Assembly: GCA_017459665.1 (NCBI GenBank)
Contig: JAFUCN010000069.1
Span: 27,229-91,228 of the forward strand
Direction of reading: 5' to 3'
Source: Methanobrevibacter sp.
GTDB lineage: Archaea; Methanobacteriota; Methanobacteria; Methanobacteriales; Methanobacteriaceae
Length of the DNA: 64,000 nt
Within the stretch, counting starts at the first letter, position 1. Each line of letters opens with the position of its first letter. The notes under the pieces were generated by a model. That model did not search any database. It was given only the letters and a program-made list of their open reading frames with translations, and had not been told where the DNA came from. Of the stretch, positions 33,176 through 41,120 are shown one piece after another. The position numbers and the translations under genes are program-made.

Positions 33176-33488
33176 AGTCATAGAGGTCTTCGAAAGAATG
33201 ACAATCAGGGTGTGTTCCGTCTAGCAAAATGATGTTTTTATTAAACTTATCCCAATCTTTGTCACATTCACATAACCAATAACCGAAGTTGTCATCTTCA
33301 TCTTGTAGAAGTGAATAGACTTCACGAAATAGATTTGACCCAAAGCTGAAATCAAGTCCAAGAAAATCAGTTTCAATTCCGAATTTTTCTGCATTTTCTC
33401 TCATAAATGAATCTAGTGTTGAAAGATATTCATCATCTTTTTGGTAAGCATTAGCTAATCTTATAAATTGCTCTTTTGTTAAGTTCAT
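33147..33488 (-). CDS. Hypothetical acidic protein
   Basis: 113 residues, minus strand, AGGAGG just before ATG 33488. Acidic with several aromatic residues (DNFGYWLCECDKDWDKF). The only leftward gene in this rightward block; it shares a divergent control region (33489-33764) with the gene at 33765. Confidence 0.6.
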   Translation of the reverse strand: MNLTKEQFIRLANAYQKDDEYLSTLDSFMRENAEKFGIETDFLGLDFSFGSNLFREVYSLLQDEDDNFGYWLCECDKDWDKFNKNIILLDGTHPDCHSFEDLYDFMNSENQAS

Positions 33489-33764
33489 AATTCCTCCTAA
33501 AATAATTATACATCTTTATTGTCAAAAAGTACATCTAGAAGCTTCTAGATGATTTCTAGAATCAACTAGCGACTTATAAGAATAGTTTATATGTTATTTG
33601 AAAAATTCTTCTAGAGATATCTAGAATATCACCAGAAACTTTGAAAGTAGTTAGTCGATAAACTATATGTTAATTTTCTAAAGTTTCTCAGAAGTCATCT
33701 AGTGAATTCTGGCAATAAAAGTTTCACTATTTCAATTTTAGTCAAAAGATGATATAATCAAAAT
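33489..33764. promoter_or_regulatory. Divergent control region with dense TCTAGA palindromes
   Basis: No gene seen. A perfect 20-bp palindrome CATCTAGAAGCTTCTAGATG lies at about 33531-33550, followed by GATTTCTAGAATCA. CTTCTAGAGATATCTAGAATATC lies near 33610, and inverted CTAGATGACTTCTGAGA near 33690: five TCTAGA in about 120 bases. The right end has TATAAT 33753-33758 six bases before ATG 33765 (leaderless). Looks like a multi-site operator; replication or recombination sites are alternatives. Confidence 0.55.
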
Positions 33765-33983
33765 ATGGATGATTGGCAAAAATTATTGACAGCACGTTGG
33801 CAAACACTTCCAGAGAAGTTTGTTATCTGCATTGATGCAAAATCTTTTTCTAAAGATGAAATCATCGAACATATCAAACTAAAAGATGAAATCTATGAAA
33901 TCATTAGTAAGTGTGAACGAGAATACTTTGATAGACTCAAAGATGGTTCTTTAATTAAAATACTTAAGGAGGACAACAAATGA
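33765..33983 (+). CDS. Small hypothetical protein
   Basis: 72 residues, leaderless start (TATAAT plus 6 bases). Ends in an ATGA overlap with the phosphoesterase gene. MDDWQKLLTARWQTLPEKFV start; not recognised. Confidence 0.55.
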   Translation: MDDWQKLLTARWQTLPEKFVICIDAKSFSKDEIIEHIKLKDEIYEIISKCEREYFDRLKDGSLIKILKEDNK

Positions 33984-34495
33984 TATACTACACAAGCGAT
34001 TTACATTTTGGACATAAAAACATTCTAAAATGGGAGAATAGAAAATGTTCTACTGTTGACGAGATGGACAAAATGCTGATTGACAACTGGAATTCTAAAG
34101 TCTTAGAAAATGATGAAGTATATGTTTTGGGAGATGTTAGTTTTTATCAAAAATTCGACAAGAACCGAGAATTGATTCAAAGTCTTCATGGGAAAAAGTT
34201 TCTCATTAAAGGAAATCATGACTTTGGAATCACAAAGTATTGCAAAGATTTGTTTGAAAAGATTCTTCCTTACATGGAAATTAAAGATGAAAATAGAGAA
34301 GTTATGCTCTTTCACTATCCAATTTTTAACTGGAACAAACAACAATATGGAACGTATCATTGCTATGGGCATGTTCATTCTAATGAGGAGTTTCAACTAA
34401 ACATCAAAAATTCATTTAACGTTGGAGTTGATGTAAATAATTATTTTCCTGTTACATTAGATGAACTTATAGAGAAACAGAACGAATCTTTCTGA
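33980..34495 (+). CDS. Calcineurin-like metallophosphoesterase
   Basis: 171 residues with the full metal-binding set: TSDLHFGHKN (D-x-H), LGDVSF (GD), KGNHDF (GNHD), LFHYPI and YGHVHS (GHxH). Hydrolyses phosphomonoesters or cyclic phosphates; substrate unknown. AGGAGG before ATG. Ends overlap the terminase gene tail to tail by 29 bases. A second, unrelated-length phosphoesterase is at 43495. Confidence 0.75.
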   Translation: MIYYTSDLHFGHKNILKWENRKCSTVDEMDKMLIDNWNSKVLENDEVYVLGDVSFYQKFDKNRELIQSLHGKKFLIKGNHDFGITKYCKDLFEKILPYMEIKDENREVMLFHYPIFNWNKQQYGTYHCYGHVHSNEEFQLNIKNSFNVGVDVNNYFPVTLDELIEKQNESF

Positions 34496-35908
34496 TATGA
34501 GACCCATGTTCGTCAGAAATTGAACGAATGTAATTAGCGATATAGCAGCTATCTGAAATATCAGGAGACCTACTAAGAAGTGCTCTTACTTCTGCTTTAG
34601 GACAAACTTTAGGTTCCTGTCCATCATAGTTGACCTTATGAGCTTGAAGTTCTCGTCTTAGTTCTTCATAAAGAGGAATTTTGTAGTAAATCTTAAGATG
34701 TCCGTCATCTAAATCTCTAGAAAGTTTGTAGATATAGGAACTTCTATTTTTTCCTGTTGCTAAGTATTCAGTAATTCTCCAGCCTTTAATTTGCATTTGA
34801 CTTACTAATCCAACTCCTACGCCATTCTTTTCTATTGCTATATTTCTTGCTTCGTTTTTTGTAAACCTATGTTTGCTTGCAAATGTTTCAAGTTTATCTG
34901 CATATTGACGTGCAATCGGAACGTCAGAGTTCTTATCAGCCTTAAGTTCAATTTGGTCTGCAATGACACCGTTATCAATGAGTGTTGCAATTGTCGCATC
35001 GCCTCCTGAATCTGCGACATCTACACCAATAAACTTATTAAAGACAATTTGTCCATTTTCTGTTTTTGGTTCTGGCAATTCGTAAATAATACTCTTAGAT
35101 AATATATCACTTGTAAAGAGAGAATCAGAATCATCAGAATAGTTCCAGTCTCCTTCATAAAGACGTTTTCGTTGTTTAGGTTCAAGAGATTTTAGATTTT
35201 CAATGTATGAATCAGGCAAGAACGGGTTGTCATAACATGTGAGTCTTAGAAAACATCGATATGCGTCAATCTTCTTGCCTTGTTCATCGACTGTTTGACC
35301 AATTTTCCATTCCTGAAATTCTCCGCCTCCAAGATTTTCGTAAGGGTCATAAAATTGTTCTCTTAGAAAATTCTGTGAAGGGTTACATGAAAGAAGAATC
35401 TTTCCAGGACGTTTATACATAATCGAAGCCGGACCACGTCCGATACGAGATTTAGCAATTTGATAAGCTTCAAATGCAACTTCACCTGCCTCGTCGATAT
35501 AAGCATCATCAATGTTTGTTGAGCCTAATCTTTGAAGGTCTTCATCACCTCTAAGGTCAAGTCCTAGAAAATGTATTCTTGAACCATTCTTAAAAAGAAT
35601 TTCTCCTCCGAAGTCATTGATACGATAATCCCATTTATCATCTTTTTGTCCGGGTTTGCGCTCATTTAATCCTTCTCGTTTAAGTGTTTGTTTCATTTCT
35701 TCGAATGTGGTTAAACGAAGAGCTGCAGTCGTCTTTCGGCAGATTGCACAACGATAACCTGGGTACTTTTTTGAAAGAACTAAAACAGAATAACAAATTG
35801 CAGAGCTTTTTGACCCCCCTGCCGCTACGATCCCCCGATAAGAATTTCAGTGTACTTCGGGTTTCTCATCATATCAAGAACTTCGAGTTGTTTTCTACTG
35901 AGATTCAT
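34467..35908 (-). CDS. terL: Terminase large subunit, interrupted by an apparent -1 frameshift
   Basis: Minus strand. The main frame 34467-35696 (409 residues from MKQTLKREG) holds Walker B DDAYIDEAGEV, the SCNPSQN coupling motif and a nuclease domain (FIGVDVADSGGDAT...IAIEKNGVG...). The Walker A part lies upstream: MNLSRKQLEVLDMMRNPKYT then EILIGG from ATG 35908 in one frame, continuing as IVAAGGSKSSAICYSV in the -1 frame that leads into MKQT. The switch is at the G5 run (C5 on the plus strand, about 35831-35835); a sixth G would restore a standard TerL of about 480 residues. Motor that packages DNA. A mutation, a sequencing slip or -1 slippage. Confidence 0.75.
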
Positions 35909-36236
35909 TCGAGGGATTCTCCTTTCTGAGTTTTTCTAACTCTTTTATTTTATCTTCTTTCAAATCAAATCCTTTTTCATTAAGTGACTTTCTTTTAGCT
36001 TCTAAATAGCGTAATCTTATGTTTGATTTCCACATTGCTTTTTTAGTATTTTCACGATTCTTTTTCTTTACATCTGGCCTAGCCATAGCTTTTCTAGTTT
36101 GAACTATAATCTTCATTCGATGCTCAGGGTCTTTCATTTTCTCTTTCATGATTTGAGACATTTCTTTTCGTTTATCTGCATCTTTCATTCTTAAAGAACC
36201 TTTTAGCGATTTCTTTCTAACTTCAGGATTTACCAT
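35895..36236 (-). CDS. C-terminal part of a frameshifted homing endonuclease (NUMOD3-like repeats)
   Basis: 113 residues in the -1 frame relative to the gene at 36230. NPEVRKKSLKGSLRMKDAD and DPEHRMKIIVQTRKAM are repeats of the DNA-binding NUMOD3 type. The join at ATGGTAA reads KKLW then VNPEVRKK after one extra base, so this is the back half of the GIY-YIG endonuclease. Alternatively it is a re-initiated separate chain, since ATG and TAA overlap. It ends 13 bases inside the terminase start. Confidence 0.6.
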   Translation of the reverse strand: MVNPEVRKKSLKGSLRMKDADKRKEMSQIMKEKMKDPEHRMKIIVQTRKAMARPDVKKKNRENTKKAMWKSNIRLRYLEAKRKSLNEKGFDLKEDKIKELEKLRKENPSNESQ

Positions 36237-36601
36237 AGCTTTTTAGTTGCTCTTGAAATGTTTTGTTTATATTCATCAGACATTTTCTTTCCTTTATTCC
36301 ATGGGATGCTTCCTTTTTCCCAATGATAAGATTGGTCTGAATATTCTTGGGGCATAAACCAGATATTATATTCTGGGTTTTCGTTCTTAATATGTTTGAT
36401 TTCTGCTAATGCTAATTCTTCATTTGAATCACACCATTGTATGATTTCAATTTTGAAGTTTTGAATTCCATACTTTTTAATTGCAGATTTCAGATGTTTG
36501 CCAGAACCGTAATAATTCTTATCAAATTCAGAACGTCTATGTTTTCCAATATACGTTTTGTTATTTATAAGATTTGTAGTTCTGTAAACGTAACCAAACA
36601 T
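36230..36601 (-). CDS. GIY-YIG homing endonuclease, N-terminal part
   Basis: 123 residues: GYVYRTTNLINNKTYIGKH is the GIY-YIG core, with NYYGSGKHLKSAIKKYGIQN and the usual WNKGKKMSDEYKQNISRA linker. Stops at TAA where the frame should continue into 35895-36236. Leaderless-type start (TATAAT five bases upstream of ATG 36601). A free-standing mobile nuclease inserted between the terminase subunit genes. Confidence 0.75.
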   Translation of the reverse strand: MFGYVYRTTNLINNKTYIGKHRRSEFDKNYYGSGKHLKSAIKKYGIQNFKIEIIQWCDSNEELALAEIKHIKNENPEYNIWFMPQEYSDQSYHWEKGSIPWNKGKKMSDEYKQNISRATKKLW

Positions 36602-36607
36602 ATTTTA

Positions 36608-36979
36608 TTATATCACATCTTCTTGAGATTGAACCTGCCCATCCGCCTTATGCTTTGGATCGATAATAGTAATTGTGATATCTTTACTATCAAAGAAGCC
36701 TGGTGCTGTATCGATAACTACTCTATCACCGTAAGCTATCTTTTGAATGAGCTCTATTGCTTTTTTATCTCCCTTTAGAGCATCACCAATTAAGCTTCCT
36801 GCAATTGCTGATGCTGGAGTTTCATCATCTAAAGAATCAAACCACTTAGGTTTAGTTTTAATTAAATCAGATAGAAGCTTAGGATTTTCTAAAAGTGATT
36901 TGAGCCTAGAAGATAAGCTTTTCTCTTCAGATTGCGATTCTATATTATTTGTTTCTGTTAGTGACATTTCTTTTTCCAT
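36608..36979 (-). CDS. terS: Terminase small subunit (probable)
   Basis: About 123 residues from MEKEMSLTETNNIES (in-frame Met at 37042 is less likely, lying inside the upstream gene). The C-terminal segment KAIELIQKIAYGDRVVID then DITITIIDPK is the pattern seen in small terminase subunits. Position next to TerL supports it. Recognises the packaging site and feeds DNA to TerL. Confidence 0.5.
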   Translation of the reverse strand: MEKEMSLTETNNIESQSEEKSLSSRLKSLLENPKLLSDLIKTKPKWFDSLDDETPASAIAGSLIGDALKGDKKAIELIQKIAYGDRVVIDTAPGFFDSKDITITIIDPKHKADGQVQSQEDVI

Positions 36980-37728
36980 ATTTTTCCTTTTCGAATTAGC
37001 ATAAGAGATTTTTGACCTTTTCCATAGTTGATACTCCACCATTTTTCGATTAAAACTTTTTGTTCTTCAAGAGGAATTACCAGCAAGTCTATTTTATCTA
37101 AAACTGATTTTATGAATTCATCGTGACCTTTAAGAGTATGATATGTATTATATTGAATGTTGATTAGTTTGATTTTTTCTTCTAATGTAAGAAATGAACT
37201 TTCTAAGATAGCAGCAAACTCATCCATTCCTTGAAATTCGCTTGTTTTTTTAGAATCTTTTTCTAAAGAAAGTTCTTTAGAACTAAACGGTGATATGAAT
37301 CCCATAGTCATCCATTCAACATACATTCTAAAATGGGGTTCATAAAATTGGTCATAACATCTCTGATAAGGGTTGTTAGAATTGTTAATTGTTTCGATTG
37401 CTGCTATGAGATTAACGATTTTATATTTAATTGTGCTTGCTGATTTTAGACAATGAATCATATCAAGCATTTGACGTTTTGCTTTCACTCGTTTTTGAGC
37501 TTCAGCTAAGTATTTATCAAAATTACAAAGAGCTTCACAGTATTCTGGAAATGTAATGTAATAGCCACGTAAACGAGTTTTTCCTTTAATGCAATCGAAA
37601 CTTGTTATATCAACGCCACGTTTTTTTAAGTTATTAAGATGCGTTACAAGAGAAGTCATTTCATGATTTAACGTTCCATTGTCCCATTTGATAGTTGGGT
37701 CGACATTCATCTCATCAAAATTTCGCAT
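36958..37728 (-). CDS. Hypothetical protein
   Basis: 256 residues, largely helical with a basic end. MRNFDEMNVDPTIKWDNG start overlaps the upstream gene by 22 bases. Not recognised; between putative TerS and a small HAD-like gene. Confidence 0.55.
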   Translation of the reverse strand: MRNFDEMNVDPTIKWDNGTLNHEMTSLVTHLNNLKKRGVDITSFDCIKGKTRLRGYYITFPEYCEALCNFDKYLAEAQKRVKAKRQMLDMIHCLKSASTIKYKIVNLIAAIETINNSNNPYQRCYDQFYEPHFRMYVEWMTMGFISPFSSKELSLEKDSKKTSEFQGMDEFAAILESSFLTLEEKIKLINIQYNTYHTLKGHDEFIKSVLDKIDLLVIPLEEQKVLIEKWWSINYGKGQKSLMLIRKGKIWKKKCH

Positions 37729-38048
37729 TTATAATAATCTTTCATATGTTTTATGTTTTTCTTTGTACAAAACAAAAGAAGAAATCTATATGTTTTCTTC
37801 ATTTCGTCGTAATACTTATAGCGTGGATAGACTAAAGCATGAAGTGACCAATGTTCTACATATTTTTGAACCTTCTTATTGTTTTTCGTTAAGATGATAC
37901 AATCATAGTAATCAGAGATTTCTGCAATGTCGATTAACTCATGCATATAGTCTTGACATCCTGAGTTAAAGAGAACATCTTCATCGATTAGAATTGCTCT
38001 TTTCTTGCTGTGGCGGTCGATAATATCTTTTTTCTTTTCTTGTTCCAC
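37707..38048 (-). CDS. Small protein, possibly HAD-like
   Basis: 113 residues. KRAILIDEDVLFNSG followed by DYYDCIILTKNN recalls HAD motif I (D-x-D) and motif II (T), but the C-terminal motifs are not evident. Could be a reduced HAD-like phosphatase or unrelated. Low certainty on function. Confidence 0.5.
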   Translation of the reverse strand: MEQEKKKDIIDRHSKKRAILIDEDVLFNSGCQDYMHELIDIAEISDYYDCIILTKNNKKVQKYVEHWSLHALVYPRYKYYDEMKKTYRFLLLFCTKKNIKHMKDYYKCEILMR

Positions 38049-38088
38049 TTACTACCTTTCAGCGCCATTTTAACAATACCATAAAAAC

Positions 38089-38583
38089 TTAGTTTTGTAA
38101 ACCTTTAAGCTTGTGTTTTAGTTCCTTCTCAAGTTCTTGAAGTTCTATAACGTTAACTTTTCTGTTTTTAGATAATTCTGTTTTAGCAACAAATTCTTCT
38201 CCATATTCTTCGATAAGTCTTTCTTTGTATTTTTCTAGATTTCCATGTTTTATAACATTACATTCAAAACAGTTAATTTGGCAGAATTCAGGAAGCCATC
38301 GAGTTGCTAAATAGCTTCTTCTTACATAATGTCCTATTTGAGATTCTTCATAGCTGATTTTCTTTCCACAAATAAAACATTTATTATAATGTAAAGTTTG
38401 TTTCTGAAGCTTTCTAGTATATTCTGAGAATAACTTATCACAATTTTGTATAAGTTTATTTTTATCATCTTTTGATGTTTTTCTAACTTTCTTTGGACGA
38501 TTAAAACATTGCCAATTTTGGTGTTTATCACTTCCACACCATTTACAAACTTTACCTACTTTAACTCCGTTAATCCATGGCAT
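38089..38583 (-). CDS. ninG: NinG-like recombination nuclease
   Basis: 164 residues. CxxC pairs (CKWCGS, KCFICGKKI), then IGHYVRRSYLATRW, INCFECNVIKHGNLEKY and LIEEYGEEFV. This is the lambda NinG (Rap) pattern GHYxxR...NxxxQCxxCN...GN..Y. NinG acts on branched recombination intermediates. Last base overlaps the start of the next gene upstream (ATG/TAA), part of the leftward block. Confidence 0.75.
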   Translation of the reverse strand: MPWINGVKVGKVCKWCGSDKHQNWQCFNRPKKVRKTSKDDKNKLIQNCDKLFSEYTRKLQKQTLHYNKCFICGKKISYEESQIGHYVRRSYLATRWLPEFCQINCFECNVIKHGNLEKYKERLIEEYGEEFVAKTELSKNRKVNVIELQELEKELKHKLKGLQN

Positions 38584-38972
38584 TATTGTATTTCATTTAA
38601 GTTTAAGATTTCTTGTACTGTATCTGCTTGAAGAGATTGTTTTTTCTTATCACTTAAACATGTTATTCCACCTTCAACTTTTCCTGGATAACGTGCCGCA
38701 TAGATTTTCGTATATGCATTTTCTATAATTTCTGCTTCATGATAATGCATAACACCGAGTTCAACTTTTTGAACAACTTCTAGCGGTTGATGAATTTTAC
38801 AAAAGTCAGCTTGAGAGCCAAACCCTTTCTTTTCTCCAAATTGTTGAGGAATTCTATATTTGTCAATATGGACTGTTTGAGAAACACCGACATAATAATA
38901 ATCTCCCTCGCAACGAAGAACATATAAACTCCAACTTGTAAATTTGTCTATACGTTCTTCAAAGCTTTTCAT
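38583..38972 (-). CDS. GIY-YIG domain nuclease
   Basis: 129 residues: WSLYVLRCEGDYYYVGVSQ is a GIY-YIG-like start, followed by H-rich QADFCKIHQPLEVVQKVELG and HYHEAEIIENAYTKIYAARY with the catalytic Glu. Resembles the stand-alone GIY-YIG proteins of phages rather than a NUMOD-type homing nuclease. Confidence 0.6.
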   Translation of the reverse strand: MKSFEERIDKFTSWSLYVLRCEGDYYYVGVSQTVHIDKYRIPQQFGEKKGFGSQADFCKIHQPLEVVQKVELGVMHYHEAEIIENAYTKIYAARYPGKVEGGITCLSDKKKQSLQADTVQEILNLNEIQ

Positions 38973-39373
38973 TATTTAAAGATTCCCTTAAACTGTCCTA
39001 AATTATCTAGATGAGAAGGAGGAGTCCAACCTTCAGGTTTAACGAGGTCAATTCCTCCAGAGTTTGGACGTGTTGGTTTTGTTCCTCTGACTTTCTTCAT
39101 ATTTGCTTTCATCACTGTGCTAAAAGCATGACGAATATCTACATCTGCGTTGTAAAGAATTCCAAGTGCAAAGATACACAAATCAACTAAACCGTCAACA
39201 ACTCCATCAGCATCATGGTCAACATTTGCTGCATTCATTGTTTCTGAAAGTTCTTCCAAGCAACAACTAAGTTTGAAGTTAAGAATCTCTTTTGTAAGTT
39301 TAATATCGCTAAAACCATATTTGTCATTCATCTGTTCGATAAGTGTGACGATATCTACATTATTTTTCTCCAT
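38972..39373 (-). CDS. MazG-like nucleotide pyrophosphohydrolase
   Basis: 133 residues. The all-alpha NTP-PPase signature is clear: KLSCCLEELSETMNAANVDHDADGVVDGLVDLCIFALG, with E-E-x2-E and a D-x2-D helix pair, then AFSTVMKANMKKVRG. The tail GGIDLVKPEGWTPPSHL is typical of phage members. Hydrolyses (d)NTPs to monophosphates, shaping the nucleotide pool or ppGpp levels. Confidence 0.7.
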   Translation of the reverse strand: MEKNNVDIVTLIEQMNDKYGFSDIKLTKEILNFKLSCCLEELSETMNAANVDHDADGVVDGLVDLCIFALGILYNADVDIRHAFSTVMKANMKKVRGTKPTRPNSGGIDLVKPEGWTPPSHLDNLGQFKGIFK

Positions 39374-39551
39374 TTTCTTTCTCCTTTATTTCGATATGTG
39401 TGTGAATCCAAGGTTCATTCATTATAAGTGAACCTAAATCTAATTCGATATCTACAATTTCTAAACCTTGTTTTTCAAATACTCCTTTAATGTCTTGTTC
39501 AATTGAAGTCTGTTTATTTTCTAAATCTTCAACGAGTTGTTCGTAGTCCAT
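39360..39551 (-). CDS. Small acidic hypothetical protein
   Basis: 63 residues, ATG 39551 after GAAGGAA inside the end of the small gene 39529-39666; its end overlaps the MazG-like gene. Not recognised. Confidence 0.5.
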   Translation of the reverse strand: MDYEQLVEDLENKQTSIEQDIKGVFEKQGLEIVDIELDLGSLIMNEPWIHTHIEIKEKENGEK

Positions 39552-39666
39552 TTTTCCTTCTTTCTTTTATTATTTCTATTATATTATAATCATAAACATC
39601 ATGTCCATTTTGAGCTATATATTTTTCTGTAAACTCATAAGAACCTAAGAATTCATTTAAGGTCAT
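39529..39666 (-). CDS. 45-residue hypothetical protein
   Basis: ATG 39666, AGGAG six bases upstream, TGA at 39529-39531. Sequence opens MTLNEFLGSYEFTEKYIAQN. It fills the gap between its neighbours in the same operon and overlaps the next gene by 23 bases, which supports it as real. Confidence 0.5.
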   Translation of the reverse strand: MTLNEFLGSYEFTEKYIAQNGHDVYDYNIIEIIKERRKNGLRTTR

Positions 39667-40043
39667 TTATTACTCCTCATCGCTTGTTCATTTTTAAGCC
39701 AATCTTTACATGATTTTATATCAATGTCTTCTACAATTTTAAGTAGGAGTTCTCTGTTTGGAAGAATATAGAGAGTATAAATATCATAGAGTCTCCAGTC
39801 TTTGTCAAATACACCTTTAATTAACATTTCATATTCATGACGATGTTGTGTATCTCCAAAGCAAAAATGGAGTACATCAAAATCTTCACCATAGTCTTTT
39901 TCTAAACGTTCACGTTCAGTTTTGTAAATTGCAACTGAGCGAAGAACTCTTAAACTTCGAAATAGATTGGTTGGTTGAAGTTCAACTGTAGATGAATTAG
40001 GATTAAGAATTGTGATTCCGAAATGCGCTTCTGTTAATTTCAT
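39663..40043 (-). CDS. Hypothetical protein
   Basis: 126 residues, AGGAGA before ATG, ATGA overlap with the kinase-like gene. Alpha/beta protein; not recognised. Confidence 0.55.
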   Translation of the reverse strand: MKLTEAHFGITILNPNSSTVELQPTNLFRSLRVLRSVAIYKTERERLEKDYGEDFDVLHFCFGDTQHRHEYEMLIKGVFDKDWRLYDIYTLYILPNRELLLKIVEDIDIKSCKDWLKNEQAMRSNK

Positions 40044-40510
40044 TTCTTTTCTCCTAGTTTATGAATATTGTAAAGTTTTTCATAGTTCTGAATAATACCA
40101 AGAATCTTATCAACGCATTCTTCTGTTGAAAGTTCTGAAGTATTTAGAGTTACGATTAAAGCTCCATGTTTTTTATGATTTTCTAAAGCTTTTATAAAGC
40201 ATTCAGTATCTAATTCAAAATCAATGTCCTCGTGATTTGTTTGTTCTTTTCTTTTTTCAAAATCTTCCTTTGAACAGTAATGATAAGCTATCATATGAAA
40301 TGGGTAAGCAATCATATAATCTTCTGCTTGCGATGTAAAATTATGTCGTTTGTATCTCATATCATAAGCCTCTAAAGAAAGAGTTCCCCTATCATAACAA
40401 AGTACAAATTGGTTTAATCGTTTTGCTAATGCTACTTTTGTTGTCGTCTTTCCAGATCGATCCAGACCTTCAAAATCAATAATCCACATGTTTTTAGGTT
40501 TATAGCTCAT
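40040..40510 (-). CDS. Deoxynucleoside monophosphate kinase-like P-loop protein
   Basis: 156 residues from ATG 40510 (GGAGG upstream; the Met at 40549 is rejected). WIIDFEGLDRSGKTTTKVAL is the thymidylate-kinase type Walker A with the EGxDRxGKTT form. A lid-like region and ALIVTLNTSELSTEECVDKI follow. Likely phosphorylates dTMP or a modified dNMP. Neighbours ThyX and the HD nucleotidase. Confidence 0.65.
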   Translation of the reverse strand: MSYKPKNMWIIDFEGLDRSGKTTTKVALAKRLNQFVLCYDRGTLSLEAYDMRYKRHNFTSQAEDYMIAYPFHMIAYHYCSKEDFEKRKEQTNHEDIDFELDTECFIKALENHKKHGALIVTLNTSELSTEECVDKILGIIQNYEKLYNIHKLGEKK

Positions 40511-41070
40511 ATTTCCTCCTTTAATTGTTGAACTAATTCTAAACCACATTTAAACGTTCTTTCTTGTGCTTTTGGGTAGATTTCTTTGAAGTCTGTGTCT
40601 TGATTTCCGAGCTTAAATTCACGATTGATATAAAGTAGAACGTCAATTGTATCAGCTAAGTTAACTATCAAAAAAGCAATCTTGTCCTTGCTAAATTCTT
40701 TATACGCGTCTCCAAAGTATTCTTTAGATAATATTGTTTCTAATTCATGTTCTTCAACTATCTTTTTAATTTCAGGAGATTTTTCTTTGATATGGTGTGG
40801 AATATCTCCCATTCCTCCTTCAGTATATTCAAACATATCATGAATTGAAGCTAACCCTAAAGCATTTCTGTAAGTTGTAGTGTCTACTTGAAAATATTGA
40901 CAAATAATAATAACGATTTGTGTTACGATATTTTGATGTTCACAATCATTTTCTGATTTGATAAAGTTTCGAGTTGACCAACGAGTGATTTGTGTTCCTT
41001 TATAGAGGTCAGCATCAAAACATTTTTTAAGAATCCAAGCTATGTCATTATGTTTTGATGTATCATCCAT
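40507..41070 (-). CDS. HD-domain 5'-deoxynucleotidase-like protein
   Basis: 187 residues from ATG 41070, which follows GGAGGTAATA. TRWSTRNFIKSENDCEHQN then SIHDMFEYTEGGMGDIPHHI are YfbR/HD-type metal motifs (H, HD, with the ExxxGDIPH helix), and IVNLADTIDVLLY gives the last Asp. Such enzymes dephosphorylate dNMPs, often dUMP or dAMP precursors. Confidence 0.7.
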   Translation of the reverse strand: MDDTSKHNDIAWILKKCFDADLYKGTQITRWSTRNFIKSENDCEHQNIVTQIVIIICQYFQVDTTTYRNALGLASIHDMFEYTEGGMGDIPHHIKEKSPEIKKIVEEHELETILSKEYFGDAYKEFSKDKIAFLIVNLADTIDVLLYINREFKLGNQDTDFKEIYPKAQERTFKCGLELVQQLKEEI

Positions 41071-41089
41071 TATTACCTCCATTTATTTA

Positions 41090-41118
41090 ATTATAATTCA
41101 AAGATAAGAAAAAGTAAA
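41090..41118 (-). promoter_or_regulatory. Leftward sigma70-type promoter
   Basis: On the minus strand TTTACT (41118-41113), 17 bases, TATAAT (41095-41090), upstream of GGAGG and ATG 41070. Confidence 0.7.
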
Positions 41119-41120
41119 TA

